Part shown: piece after piece, positions 9,427 through 18,821 of the stretch
How positions within the stretch are numbered: position 1 is the first letter of the stretch
How the letters are laid out: every line of letters starts with the position of its first letter
From: Pandoraea sp. ASV26
Lineage (GTDB): Bacteria; Pseudomonadota; Gammaproteobacteria; Burkholderiales; Burkholderiaceae
DNA: 64,000 nt
Direction: 5' to 3'
Assembly (NCBI RefSeq): GCF_016428915.1
Contig: NZ_JAELTP010000016.1
Coordinates: forward strand, 1 to 64,000
Translations under genes and position numbers: made by a program
The notes under the pieces: model-generated
Database searches by the model: none
Seen by the model: only the letters and a program-made list of their open reading frames with translations
What the model was told of the DNA's origin: nothing

Positions 9427-9621
9427 ATGGCCATTGCTCCGAACTGGTTTCTCTACGCCGGATACCTGCCTCCGGATAGCACCAAACTCTTCTCTGTCGC
9501 CGCCGTTGCTTATGCCATCGGCTTGAGCCGCAGGAGCCTCACGACCAAGTTGGCCCAACATCGTCGAATCGCCAGTTGGCTATGCCTGCCCGGTAACGGC
9601 GAATACAAGTCGCCCAGCTGA
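9427..9621 (+). CDS. Small hypothetical protein, possibly DNA-binding
   Basis: A 64-residue frame starting at ATG 9427, seven bases after the previous stop. The segment VAAVAYAIGLSRRSLTTKLAQHRRIASWL has a helix-turn-helix-like rhythm (alanine-rich helix, Gly turn, second helix with SRRSLTTK). There is no good Shine-Dalgarno, so expression would depend on coupling to the upstream gene. Treated as possible. Confidence 0.4.
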   Translation: MAIAPNWFLYAGYLPPDSTKLFSVAAVAYAIGLSRRSLTTKLAQHRRIASWLCLPGNGEYKSPS

Positions 9622-9679
9622 GAAGCACGCTTGCCAAAGAAGGCCCTAAGGGTCCTCAGAATTTTTACAGGAGCATGTC

Positions 9680-9877
9680 ATGTTCACCCTATCGACGCAG
9701 GCCATCACGGTCGCACTTCAGCGCATTGCAGAAAAGAGCACCAAGCAGCCCTCCGACGCGGTCATCAATGCCCTTCTCGCTCGCGAACTGATCCACCAGG
9801 TCGGAAAGCACTTCGAGCCGACGCAGTTCGGTCGGTCGTATTGCCGCAACGCCTACGCGATTCGGCCATCCTGGTAA
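9680..9877 (+). CDS. Small hypothetical protein
   Basis: A 65-residue protein from ATG 9680, preceded by AGGAG at nine bases. It reads MFTLSTQAITVALQRIAEKS and ends RNAYAIRPSW; a helical N-terminal half, no known domain. It follows the two small genes in the same direction. Confidence 0.55.
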   Translation: MFTLSTQAITVALQRIAEKSTKQPSDAVINALLARELIHQVGKHFEPTQFGRSYCRNAYAIRPSW

Positions 9878-10120
9878 GCGCATTACCCTCTGCGTGAGAT
9901 CGTAATACCGTAATCGCCCAGCCTCCCGGCATCCCCCAGCGCCTTCTGGCTGGATGGCGTTGGGGGATGCATGGGACAGCCGCATAGCAGTCGCACCCCA
10001 AGCGCGGCTCGAATGCGGATACGCTTCGGCGAATACGGCCAATCTCTCAAAACGCATCAATGTCGCGCGCTTATCTTGCGCGCAAAAGCGGGGCATCGAA
10101 CGTTGATGCCCCTGCTGTCG

Positions 10121-10705
10121 TTACGGCAGCAACACCTTGTCCACCACGTGGATGACACCGTTCGATTGCATGACGTCTCCAATCGTCACGCGGGCGACAT
10201 CGCCTTTATCGTCCGTCACGGTCAGGTGGTTGCCTTGCTGCATGACGGTAAGCGAATCGCCTTCCACCGTCTTCAAAACTGCCTTCCCTCCGCCGTCACT
10301 CACGGCTTTCATCAGATCCTGTGCGGTCAACCGGCCCGGGACTACGTGATAGGTCAGAACCTTCACCAGCGTTCCTTTGCTCTCGGGCTTGAGTAAGGTG
10401 TCGACCGTGCCCGCCGGCAGCGCCGCGAACGCCTCGTTGGTCGGTGCGAACACGGTGAACGGCCCCGGGCTGTTCAGCGTGTCGACAAGACCGCCAGCCT
10501 TGACCGCTGCGACAAGTGTCGTGTGGTCTTTCGAGTTCACTGCATTCTGAACAATGGTTTTGGACGGGTACATCGCCGCGCCACCCACCATCACCGTTTT
10601 CTCGCCACCGTCCATTGCCGCCAAAGCGGATGTGACCGTCAGCCCGGAGGAAATCCCGATGCACACGGCCGTCGCGAGAAACTTAACCGATTGCTGTATT
10701 TTCAT
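10121..10705 (-). CDS. Fasciclin-domain secreted protein
   Basis: A 194-residue exported protein. The signal peptide is residues 1-29 (KFLATAVCIGISSGLTVTSALA), followed by one FAS1 domain at about 55-194. The two conserved FAS1 boxes are clear: GPFTVFAPTNEAFAALP (H1) and NGVIHVVDKVLLP (H2), with YHVVPGRL between. FAS1 proteins act in adhesion or surface interactions. ATG 10705 is chosen because the signal peptide begins there, although the frame is open for 28 more codons upstream. It is transcribed away from the cytochrome gene across an AT-rich 340-base region. Confidence 0.92.
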   Translation of the reverse strand: MKIQQSVKFLATAVCIGISSGLTVTSALAAMDGGEKTVMVGGAAMYPSKTIVQNAVNSKDHTTLVAAVKAGGLVDTLNSPGPFTVFAPTNEAFAALPAGTVDTLLKPESKGTLVKVLTYHVVPGRLTAQDLMKAVSDGGGKAVLKTVEGDSLTVMQQGNHLTVTDDKGDVARVTIGDVMQSNGVIHVVDKVLLP

Positions 10706-11046
10706 GTCCACACCCAATTTGTGAGGCTTCTCAAGATGGAAGCACTTACTAATACGGGTGGCGACGGTATTCGGATGCATGAATTGCAACCGTCAGCGCC
10801 CACACCTCCCAACGACTGCCCCCTTACCGCTGAATACCGGTGCCAGCACTCGCCTCAACGACAGCGCGGGCGTTCCGGGCGGTCCTCGCACCCGGGCTAT
10901 AACAAGTTGGAATAACCAACGCCGAATTCTTCATGTACACCAATTTATTTCAATGTATTCTTTAATAACAATATGTATACATAAATATCCTTTTATCCCC
11001 TCCGATTCCTCGGCCCTGGGAATCGTTTTTTTGCGAGGTGTTCGTG
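10706..11046. other. Divergent intergenic region
   Basis: About 340 bases between the fasciclin and cytochrome starts. Positions 10920-11000 are AT-rich and probably hold one or both promoters, but no clear pair of hexamers with proper spacing was found. Confidence 0.4.
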
Positions 11047-11355
11047 ATGTCTTACCGCGTTTCCTTGAGTATTGCGCTTGTGCTTGCTGCAACGGCGCAC
11101 GGCGTCTGGGCTGCACCGTCGGCGAGTGAGCAGACATGCCGTGCCTGCCACGACATGAACAACAAGAAGGTGGGTCCGGCCTTCAGAGAAATTGCGGAAT
11201 CCTATCGAAATGATCCGGATGCTCTCGCCAAGATCAAGAAAAGCATTCTCCAGGGCAGTCAAGGCAAATGGGGCTCGATCCCCATGCCTGCGAACGCGAT
11301 TGCTGACGACGAAGCCGATCGCTTTGCCCACTGGGTCATGAGCCTCAACAAGTGA
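11047..11355 (+). CDS. Small periplasmic class I cytochrome c
   Basis: A 102-residue electron carrier of the c-551/c-552 type. It has a signal peptide (residues 1-22, cut at VWA-AP), a single heme-binding CRACH motif and a distal Met ligand in the GSIPMP context near residue 80, with VGPAFREIA after the heme site. ATG 11047 has GCGAGG upstream. It is transcribed toward the porin gene, 147 bases ahead. Its redox partner cannot be told. Confidence 0.93.
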   Translation: MSYRVSLSIALVLAATAHGVWAAPSASEQTCRACHDMNNKKVGPAFREIAESYRNDPDALAKIKKSILQGSQGKWGSIPMPANAIADDEADRFAHWVMSLNK

Positions 11356-11501
11356 GGCTGGACCCCGCCGCCACCTGACGTGGCGGCATCCCCATCGAAA
11401 CATCCCCCTACCGCACACCGGGGCGCGTTGGCGTCACCGGAACGCCGCGCCGTTTCAACGCCTCAGCGCATGACGCGTTGCTTCTGCGCACAGGAGAAGA
11501 T

Positions 11502-12530
11502 ATGTACAAGAAGGCCTGCACTGCACTGGCGTTTGCGCAGTGCGCCGGTGCGTCCTGGGCGCAAACCGGCCCGACCTTATCCGGCTTCGTCGACAGCTAC
11601 TTCGAATCGATCCACGCGCAAAACATGACGACGCCTCGCATGCAGAGCGGTGGCCTGCAAACGTCGCGCTTCGTCATTCGTGATGTCGAGAAGATTACCG
11701 ACACGCTGGAAGCGCAAGCCGTACTTGAGTGGCGGCTGCGCGTGAACAACGGCACAACGCCCGTGCCACCAACACGTGACGCGTATGTTGCGCTCAAAGG
11801 TGACTTCGGGCGCGTGCTGCTCGGTCGCATGCGTGTGACGTCCGCTACGACGTATGGGCGTATCGACCCGACGTACACCGGCAACTACAGCGTTATCACG
11901 AATGTCATTGCATCGTACGAGCGCTGGCTCGAGAACAACACCATCAAGTACGAATCCCCCAAGTGGCAGGGCTTTCAGGTGATCTCGTCGCTCTCGCTCG
12001 GCAAGCAGGGAGAAAACCTTCAGACCGGAGAGCGGCGCACCAGCGGACAAGGCACCAGTACCGGTCTGCGCTATTCGACTGGCCCGTGGTTTGCATCGGT
12101 CGTCTACGACAACTTCAACAATGCCCGGCCTGGCGAGGGCATGCAGGACGTGTGGCTTGTCGGCGAATACTGGATTCGCGGGCAATACAAGATCACAGCG
12201 GCATTGCACCGCTACGCCGGCGTCTACACCTCCGGCCAGCCATCGCAGCAAGGCTTCGACTGGCAGATTGGCGGACGTTATTCGATCACGCCGGCAAACG
12301 AACTGGTGGTATCGCTCGTCAATCGCAATGAGGCGGGAGGATCGAATGGCGATGCGACGGGTGTGTACATCGGCATCGAACACAGTCTGTCCAAACGCAC
12401 GCGGCTTTACGCGAGCTATGCGCGCATCAATAACCGGGGCAATAGCCGCTATGCATTGGCGTTCGACATGGTGCCGTTGCCCGGCGAGAACACCAGTGCC
12501 GTGGCGCTGGGCATCAGCCACGCCTTCTGA
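11502..12530 (+). CDS. Gram-negative general porin
   Basis: A 342-residue outer-membrane porin of the betaproteobacterial trimeric 16-strand type. The signal peptide ends at SWAQ (about residue 21), alternating beta strands follow, GDFGRVLLGRM is the typical strand-turn, and the protein ends in the Phe outer-membrane signal (HAF). AGGAGA precedes ATG 11502; the frame is open for eight codons more. It is immediately upstream of the sulfatase (12 bases), suggesting it admits the sulfatase substrate or releases product; the pairing is inference. Confidence 0.9.
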   Translation: MYKKACTALAFAQCAGASWAQTGPTLSGFVDSYFESIHAQNMTTPRMQSGGLQTSRFVIRDVEKITDTLEAQAVLEWRLRVNNGTTPVPPTRDAYVALKGDFGRVLLGRMRVTSATTYGRIDPTYTGNYSVITNVIASYERWLENNTIKYESPKWQGFQVISSLSLGKQGENLQTGERRTSGQGTSTGLRYSTGPWFASVVYDNFNNARPGEGMQDVWLVGEYWIRGQYKITAALHRYAGVYTSGQPSQQGFDWQIGGRYSITPANELVVSLVNRNEAGGSNGDATGVYIGIEHSLSKRTRLYASYARINNRGNSRYALAFDMVPLPGENTSAVALGISHAF

Positions 12531-12542
12531 GGGGAGACGTTC

Positions 12543-14246
12543 ATGAACGATCGATCGATCAATTGTCGTGCGCGGTTGCACCACGCGTTGAAGGTGTGGC
12601 TCGTCGGCCTAGTCGGCCTCGTGGCAACGGCGGCAAGCGCCGCAGCGTTGGCGGCCCCGACAGGACGGCCGAATATCCTCATGATTCTTGCGGATGATCT
12701 GGGCTACTCCGACATTGGCGCCTTTGGCAGCGAGATCCGCACGCCGAACCTCGACGCCCTGATCGCGACGGGTCGCATCCTCACGAATTTCCATGTAGCG
12801 CCAAGTTGCTCGCCCACGCGCGCCATGTTGTTGTCGGGGGCTGACCATCATTTGTCGGGCCTTGGGACGATGGCCGAGACGCTCCAGATCTACCAGGTCG
12901 GGCAGCCGGGTTACGAGGGCTATCTCAACGAGCGCTCCCTCTCGATTGCGAGCCTGCTGCGCGATGGCGGCTATCACACCTACATGGTCGGCAAGTGGCA
13001 TCTCGGCCTGACACCGGGGCAAAGCCCGCAGGCGCGCGGCTTCGAGTCGTCGTTCGTTCTGTTGCAGGGTGGCGCAGCGCACTTTGGCCCCACGCCGGGC
13101 AAGGTGACGTCCGCCGATCGGGCTTCGTATCGCGAGAATGGCAAGATGGTTGCGCTGCCGCCGAGCTTCTATTCGAGTCGCGGTTATACCGACAAGCTGA
13201 TCGACTACATCGACCGAAACCGTGGTGACGGCAAACCGTTCTTCGCCTACGCGGCATACACGGCGCCGCACTGGCCTTTGCAGGCGCCGGACGACGTGAT
13301 CGACAACTATCGCGGGCGCTACGACGCCGGCTATGACGCGATCCGCAACGAGCGAATCGCACGTCAGAAGCAACTTGGACTGTTGCCATCGGATTTCCGT
13401 GCGGCAGACCTGCTGCCGTCGTCGCCCGCGAATCCTCACTGGGATCAACTCACAGCGGAGCAGAAGAAAACCGAAGCCCGCAAGATGGAGATTTACGCGG
13501 CGATGGTTGAGAGCCTCGACGCCAACATCGGCAGGCTCATCGACCATCTCAAGGCGATCGGCGCGTATGAAAACACGTTCATCTTCTTTGCCTCGGACAA
13601 CGGCCCGTCTGGCGAGAAGGTCGACATGTTCTATCCGGACGGCCCGAATAACGACAACCGGTACGAGAACCTTGGCCGTCGTCGCTCCAATATCGCGCTG
13701 GGCACCCGTTGGGCGGAAGTGAGTGCCACGCCGTTCCGACTGTTCAAGGGGTATCCGTCAGAGGGCGGCGTCAGCGTGCCGGCCATTGTGCGCATGCCCC
13801 ATCAGTCGAGTGGGCAGGCGAAGGCGTCTCAATTGGCGACAGTGCTCGATCTCGCACCGACGTTCCTTCAGTTGGCCGGACTGCAACGCCCGGGAGATCG
13901 ATATCGCGGCGAGGCCGTCAATCCCATGACGGGGAGTTCACTGGTCCCGTTGCTCACTGGCAAGACGCAGGGTCATCTTGCGGATGGCACAGTGCTTGGC
14001 GAGGAATTCGGCGGCAACCGATATGTTCGTGACGAGCGCTGGAAACTGCTGTCCGTGCAACTCAAGCGCGGCTCGCAACCGGTCGAGGCGCCACCCGACT
14101 GGAAGCTCTACGATATGTCCGGAGATCGCGGCGAAACGACCGACGTTGCTGCCGATCATCCGAATATTGTTGCGCGTCTGAAGCAAGGCTGGCTCGATTA
14201 CGCCAGGCGTGTCGGCGTAGTGCTCGCACCGGGTGCGAGCGAATGA
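12543..14246 (+). CDS. Arylsulfatase (FGly-dependent type I sulfatase)
   Basis: A 567-residue sulfatase exported by a long signal region (residues about 15-38). The metal-binding ILADDLGYSD (Asp51, Asp52) is followed by the sulfatase signature CSPTR at residues 89-93, in which Cys89 would be converted to formylglycine. Later blocks YMVGKWHLG, FFASDNGPSG (Asp/Asn metal ligands) and PTFLQLAG fit the arylsulfatase/AtsA family. It hydrolyses sulfate esters in the periplasm. The gene overlaps the next one (a formylglycine-generating enzyme) by ATGA, tightly coupling enzyme and activator. The substrate is unknown. Confidence 0.95.
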   Translation: MNDRSINCRARLHHALKVWLVGLVGLVATAASAAALAAPTGRPNILMILADDLGYSDIGAFGSEIRTPNLDALIATGRILTNFHVAPSCSPTRAMLLSGADHHLSGLGTMAETLQIYQVGQPGYEGYLNERSLSIASLLRDGGYHTYMVGKWHLGLTPGQSPQARGFESSFVLLQGGAAHFGPTPGKVTSADRASYRENGKMVALPPSFYSSRGYTDKLIDYIDRNRGDGKPFFAYAAYTAPHWPLQAPDDVIDNYRGRYDAGYDAIRNERIARQKQLGLLPSDFRAADLLPSSPANPHWDQLTAEQKKTEARKMEIYAAMVESLDANIGRLIDHLKAIGAYENTFIFFASDNGPSGEKVDMFYPDGPNNDNRYENLGRRRSNIALGTRWAEVSATPFRLFKGYPSEGGVSVPAIVRMPHQSSGQAKASQLATVLDLAPTFLQLAGLQRPGDRYRGEAVNPMTGSSLVPLLTGKTQGHLADGTVLGEEFGGNRYVRDERWKLLSVQLKRGSQPVEAPPDWKLYDMSGDRGETTDVAADHPNIVARLKQGWLDYARRVGVVLAPGASE

Positions 14247-15400
14247 GGCGGGCAATGTGCGGCAGGCGGGTTTTGTGGGGATTGGCCGTAGTTGGGCTAG
14301 GCGTATCAATCGGCTGGGGGGTGTCGTCCCGGCAGGCGACGGCGTTATCGCAGCACGCGCGACCGTCCGACGCGATGACGCCGCCTTACGTTGGCGATGG
14401 CAGGCGCGGCCCCGAGAACATGGCGTGGATTCCGGGGCAATCCTTCTTGATGGGAACGGACAGCCGTTTGGCGCAGCGCAACGAACGTCCTGCACACGAA
14501 GTGAAGACGAGCGGATTCTGGATGGACGTGCACGATGTCACGAATGCGGAGTTCGCTCGCTTCGTCGACGCGACGGGGTATGTCACGACGGCCGAGCGCA
14601 AACCGCGCTGGGAGGATCTGCGCGTACAACTTCCGCCGGGCACACGTGCGCCTGCGCCCGAGACGCTCGTTCCCGGGGCGATGGTGTTCGTCGGCACCGA
14701 TGCCATGGTGTCGCTGCACGACTACTCGGCGTGGTGGCGGTTCGTGCCGGGCGCGAATTGGCGTCACCCGCACGGTCCGGGCAGCAGTCTGACGGGCAAA
14801 GCTAACCATCCGGTGGTGCAAGTTTCTTATGCAGATGCTCAGGCATATGCTGCTTGGGTGGGCAAGCGTCTGCCGACTGAAGCGCAATGGGAGGTGGCGG
14901 CGAGAGGCGGCCTCACGCAAGCCGATTACGCCTGGGGGGAAGCAAAGCACCCCGGGGGTAAGACGATGGCCAACGTGTGGGACGATGCTGCGCGGCCGTT
15001 CCCGGTGATCGAGTCGCCGAAGATCCGTGTCGGCACAAGCCCGGTCGGACAATTTGCGCCCAACGGCTATGGTCTCTACGACATGGCGGGCAACGTGTGG
15101 CAATGGGTCGCCGACTGGTACCGCGCGGACTATTTCGCGGAACAGGCGAAGACGCGGAACCGTGTTATCGATCCGACGGGCCCATCCGCGAGTTTCGATC
15201 CCGACGATGGAGCGACGCCTGCCGATGCCCCGAAACGCGTGACTCGCGGCGGTTCGTTTCTTTGCAGCGATACGTATTGCAGCGGATATCGCACCAGCGC
15301 AAGACGCGGCACCGACCCGCTCAATCCCATGTCCCACATCGGCTTCCGACTCGTCATGACACCCTCGGATTGGGCCGCGAAGGCGATAAACTCGCGTTGA
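14243..15400 (+). CDS. Formylglycine-generating-enzyme-like sulfatase activator
   Basis: A 385-residue FGE-sulfatase domain protein. A signal or anchor segment covers residues 8-32, and the FGE fold runs from about 50 to 375 (MAWIPGQSFLMGTD; RLPTEAQWEVAARGG; GLYDMAGNVWQWVADWY; VTRGGSFLCSDTYCSGYRTSARRG). Two cysteines, Cys341 and Cys346, sit with the spacing of the copper-binding catalytic pair of aerobic FGEs, so it is probably active in oxidising the sulfatase Cys89 to formylglycine. It overlaps the sulfatase gene (ATGA). Export of both proteins would mean maturation in the periplasm, which is uncommon and worth noting. Confidence 0.9.
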   Translation: MRRAMCGRRVLWGLAVVGLGVSIGWGVSSRQATALSQHARPSDAMTPPYVGDGRRGPENMAWIPGQSFLMGTDSRLAQRNERPAHEVKTSGFWMDVHDVTNAEFARFVDATGYVTTAERKPRWEDLRVQLPPGTRAPAPETLVPGAMVFVGTDAMVSLHDYSAWWRFVPGANWRHPHGPGSSLTGKANHPVVQVSYADAQAYAAWVGKRLPTEAQWEVAARGGLTQADYAWGEAKHPGGKTMANVWDDAARPFPVIESPKIRVGTSPVGQFAPNGYGLYDMAGNVWQWVADWYRADYFAEQAKTRNRVIDPTGPSASFDPDDGATPADAPKRVTRGGSFLCSDTYCSGYRTSARRGTDPLNPMSHIGFRLVMTPSDWAAKAINSR

Positions 15401-15422
15401 AAACCCCTATCGGGATTAATGG

Positions 15423-15504
15423 GCGAGCGTTTGCGAGTTTTTGCACGAAGAAGTGAGACCTACGTAACCGATGCCAAAACGGGGAGTTGGTGCGAGGAAG
15501 GGGA
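15423..15504. repeat. attL, left direct repeat of the tRNA-Leu island
   Basis: 82 bp matching 38161-38242 with three differences (15436, 15445, 15446). The last 58 bp are identical. The 3' end of the repeat equals the last bases of the tRNA-Leu gene (CCA end, acceptor strand and part of the T stem, on the minus strand). It lies 22 bases after the FGE stop codon, so the island starts here. Confidence 0.93.
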
Positions 15505-16125
15505 AACGCTTTCCCTTTGTAATCAATATAGTTGCAGAGTTTTGGGGAGTGGATGGGGGCGGGGGATTGGCCGCAGATTGCGGCGATTCGATTCCGACAG
15601 ACGCACACGAACCCCAACGCCCATTAACAATCAGGGAACACGAAACTGGCCGGTGAAAAAACTATCGACTCAACGAAGCGAATAATGCCGGAAACGTGGT
15701 TCATCGTGACATCGGCACTATGCTCGAAGACTTCGTATCGATTTGAGCGTTCCCGTAGGGCACGCATAATCGACACCGGCAGGATGATGTTCCTCCGCCG
15801 CCACCGCACATCCGGCGTCCGGCGTCCTGGACTAGCCTGGTCAAAGGCGCGAAGCATTGCGCGCTCCAACTTCCCGCACCGATTCGCCAAATCGGCAGCG
15901 CAACGCTACCGAACCCAGACTATCTAGGCTGACTTATCAAACCAGTCGTCGCACCACCGCGCAGGTCCATGATCTGTCGCTATTTGGTATGCCCAACGAA
16001 CGCCCTGCCAAACACTGTAAAATTCTCGTGCGAAATTTTGTATCGCTTCATAATCGCATTGGATTGCAAAGTACACGTTTGAAGCAGTGATTATTTCTTT
16101 GGCCTCAAAAGACAAAGCACAAGCC
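15505..16125. other. Non-coding left end of the island
   Basis: About 600 bases without a credible gene. A G-rich block lies at 15540-15575. A dyad AAAATT-N9-AATTTT (16019-16039) lies in an AT-rich patch about 90 bases before the PIN/GNAT start and is the best place for its promoter or operator. Confidence 0.4.
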
Positions 16126-18300
16126 ATGAATAAATCTCGGGGAATTTTTTCGATACTGACCCGGCCTCAGGACGTAATTTCGTTCGTTGGAGACGTTACT
16201 GCGGCCGCGGACTCAGACAAGGCATCACTCGGGTTTTACCCCGACTCTGTTTATCTTGAGTACGCATTGAAAGGCAACATTTTCGTTGCGGTCAACGAGT
16301 CGGGAAGGCAACGTGTGTATGCGGGCCACGTCCTGTTTGACCTAAGACAGCCGAGAGCTAAGGTGCTGCAAGTATTTGTTGATCCCGGACATCGTCGCCT
16401 TGGTATTGCCGAAAGCTTGATCTCAGAATTGAAAATTTACCTCTCAAACCTGCAATACCTTTCGATTGAGGCCCGAGTTGCTGAAGATATGACGGAGTCC
16501 AATGCCTTTTGGGAACGTCAGAATTTCAATGTTCAGCGATTGGATGAGGGAGGGGCGAGTCGCGGCAAGCGCCGAAGGAAGATTTTGGTTCGCAACCACG
16601 AACTAGCATCGCCCCAACTGTTCGGCCCCAGCGGGATTGACGTGAACAATCCTCTCGGATTTAGCTTCTTGTCCGGCATTGAAAAGCCAATCTACCTGCT
16701 AGATATGAATGTCTTATTCGATTTGGGACCAAGGAGGCACCGCAGAAGCGATGTCGCCAACTTGTTTCGAGCCGAACGCATGCAAGCGTGCAGCCTAGCT
16801 ATTAGCTCCGAGATTCTTGAAGAACTAAAACGCAGCTGCCCTGATGGAAAAACCGACCCAATGCAAGACTTTGCGTCGATTCTGCCGACGTATTCTGGCC
16901 CGCCGGACGATGAGTCGAGCGAACTTATTGCCGACCTCGCAAAGTTAGTTTTCCCCGATCGTAGCCAGCAAAATGCACTGACAGTCAACGACACTTCGGA
17001 CCTTAAACATCTTGCTACCGCGATCTTCCATCGCCTGAATGGCCTAGTCAGCAGCGATATGTCGATACTGCGTGCGGCCCCCAGTCTCCGTACGCAATAT
17101 GGCCTTGACGTTCTTTCGCCCACCGCATTCTCGTTACAAGAAACCCATTCGGCGGATGTGACAACCTTCGGAAGTGAACATGATCGCGTTTTGACACTCA
17201 GTGCTGTGGATCCTCACGACGAGTCTGAAGCGAGAAGCCTCCTGTCCCGGTCACAAATAGGCCACAGCCAACAGCTAAACGAGTGGGCCGCGGTAGACCT
17301 ACACGGGGGAGCTTGCAGGCGATTTGTCGTACGAAGCGATGGATACGTCGTCGGCTACCTCATCTGGCATCAGAAAGTTGGTCAAACTTCCATCGATGCG
17401 ATGATGGCGATTGACGAGGAATCGCCGACAGCTACCGATTGTGTTCGGTTAATGCTAAGTAAGCTGAGCGAGGACGTCGCTCATAATCAAGTTGTACTTG
17501 TTCGCTTGGGTTTTCCTGCCCAGCAGTACCAAATTCGGCAAGAAGCCATTTCTATCGGGTTTACAGCGGGCGGTAACAACCAAGCGCAGCTTCAGAAAAT
17601 CGTCCTTCGAAGTGTGGTCACACAGGCAAACTGGGAGCAAACGAGGGCGTCCCTCATGGCAAATTGTGGTGTTCGGCTACCATCAAACGCGCCAGCATTC
17701 AGGAGCATCTATCAGCACATTGAGGTTCATGCGGCGGACGGCAACCGCACTCATTTATCGCTTTACGGGTTGGAAAGTCTGCTCGCACCGGGCTTATTTT
17801 GCCTACCCGGACGCGGGGGCGTGGTCACCCCTGTTCGACGACAGTTCTCGGAGCACCTTTTGAGGCACCTTCCCCAGGGGTCGCTACTCCCTCAGTCTCG
17901 CGTGCAGTTGTACCAGCAGCGGCACTATCTCAGCCATCCGAAGAATCGATCAAAGTTCTCGACAGGGCAACTGATCTTTTTTTACGAATCTCAGAATCAC
18001 GGCGGCCTAGGCGCCCTCGTCGCCGTCGGGAGAGTCGTTCGGGCATACCTCCAAGACCGAAGTGTGATGGGCCATTCCGAACTTGACCGCTCGGTCTTCG
18101 ATATTGACCAACTTGACACCATTGGCAGGACTGAAACCAGAACGGTGACCGTTTTTGATAACTTGAACGTTCTTCCAATTCACGTTTCAGGCGATACTCT
18201 TAAAGAAATAGGTTGCGGCACACCGGTTAAGCTGCTGAGCACACAAACAATCACCAGCGAACAAGTGGAGCGCATTCTCGCAAGGGCGTATAACTCATGA
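16126..18300 (+). CDS. GNAT-PIN-GNAT-like-PUA fusion protein (candidate RNase toxin/defence effector)
   Basis: A 724-residue multidomain protein. Residues about 20-155 are a GNAT acetyltransferase (VFVDPGHRRLGIAESLI is the acetyl-CoA-binding motif A). Residues about 188-335 form a PIN-type nuclease domain: Asp193 in YLLDMNVLFDL, then SSEILEELK, NDTSDLKHLATAIFHRL and VSSDMSILR supply the acidic residues. Residues about 345-520 look like a second, degenerate GNAT. The last 130 residues (GQLIFFYESQ, GALVAVGRVVRAYL) resemble a PUA/EVE-like RNA-binding fold. Start ATG 16126 is preferred to GTG 16087; neither has a clear ribosome site. The stop overlaps the ASCH gene by ATGA, so the two proteins probably act together. 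The biological role is inferred. Confidence 0.72.
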   Translation: MNKSRGIFSILTRPQDVISFVGDVTAAADSDKASLGFYPDSVYLEYALKGNIFVAVNESGRQRVYAGHVLFDLRQPRAKVLQVFVDPGHRRLGIAESLISELKIYLSNLQYLSIEARVAEDMTESNAFWERQNFNVQRLDEGGASRGKRRRKILVRNHELASPQLFGPSGIDVNNPLGFSFLSGIEKPIYLLDMNVLFDLGPRRHRRSDVANLFRAERMQACSLAISSEILEELKRSCPDGKTDPMQDFASILPTYSGPPDDESSELIADLAKLVFPDRSQQNALTVNDTSDLKHLATAIFHRLNGLVSSDMSILRAAPSLRTQYGLDVLSPTAFSLQETHSADVTTFGSEHDRVLTLSAVDPHDESEARSLLSRSQIGHSQQLNEWAAVDLHGGACRRFVVRSDGYVVGYLIWHQKVGQTSIDAMMAIDEESPTATDCVRLMLSKLSEDVAHNQVVLVRLGFPAQQYQIRQEAISIGFTAGGNNQAQLQKIVLRSVVTQANWEQTRASLMANCGVRLPSNAPAFRSIYQHIEVHAADGNRTHLSLYGLESLLAPGLFCLPGRGGVVTPVRRQFSEHLLRHLPQGSLLPQSRVQLYQQRHYLSHPKNRSKFSTGQLIFFYESQNHGGLGALVAVGRVVRAYLQDRSVMGHSELDRSVFDIDQLDTIGRTETRTVTVFDNLNVLPIHVSGDTLKEIGCGTPVKLLSTQTITSEQVERILARAYNS

Positions 18301-18821
18301 CCTCGACTGAACACGTTCTGATCTCACTCGAAGAGCGGCATGCAAACGGAATATTCGCGGGCACCAAGCGCGTCGAATTACGTCGGCGCACGATGCACGT
18401 TGATGAAGGCACCGTAGTATGGATATATGTGAAGCAACCAGTGGGTAGCGTGCTCGGACAAGCAGTGGTAGCCGCCACCCACACCCTTACGCCTAGCCAG
18501 ATTTGGCGGCGTTTTGGCTCGTGCTCAGGCCTTATGAGGAGCGAGTTCTTCGAGTATTTTGAGGGATTGACTAGGGCGTTCGTGTTAGAACTTAAAGAGG
18601 CACAGATGTTGCCCAAGGCGGTACCGCTGCACACTCTACGAAGTGCGTCATCTGGATTTCATCCCCCTCAGTTTTTCACCCGCATTGACCCGGATGGTTC
18701 ATTGGCCAGCACAATGACTGCTGGAATGCCCCCAAAAGGAAAGACAGGTCGTCCGCGTCGAGTGCCTCACCGACGAGCCGCACATAGGGTTGCGGGCGAG
18801 GGATCCAGAAAGCCCGCATAG
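18297..18821 (+). CDS. ASCH-domain protein, partner of the PIN/GNAT protein
   Basis: A 174-residue protein whose first 120 residues form an ASCH (PUA-like) domain: VLISLEERHANGIFAGTKRVELRRR is the typical opening with the GxKxxExR core, then GTVVWIYVKQPVGSVLGQAVV. ASCH domains bind RNA or modified nucleotides, and some are nucleases or amidohydrolases. The C-terminal 50 residues are basic and probably disordered. It overlaps the upstream PIN/GNAT gene by four bases (ATGA), which strongly suggests a two-protein system: antitoxin/sensor and toxin, or joint RNA processing. Confidence 0.75.
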   Translation: MTSTEHVLISLEERHANGIFAGTKRVELRRRTMHVDEGTVVWIYVKQPVGSVLGQAVVAATHTLTPSQIWRRFGSCSGLMRSEFFEYFEGLTRAFVLELKEAQMLPKAVPLHTLRSASSGFHPPQFFTRIDPDGSLASTMTAGMPPKGKTGRPRRVPHRRAAHRVAGEGSRKPA

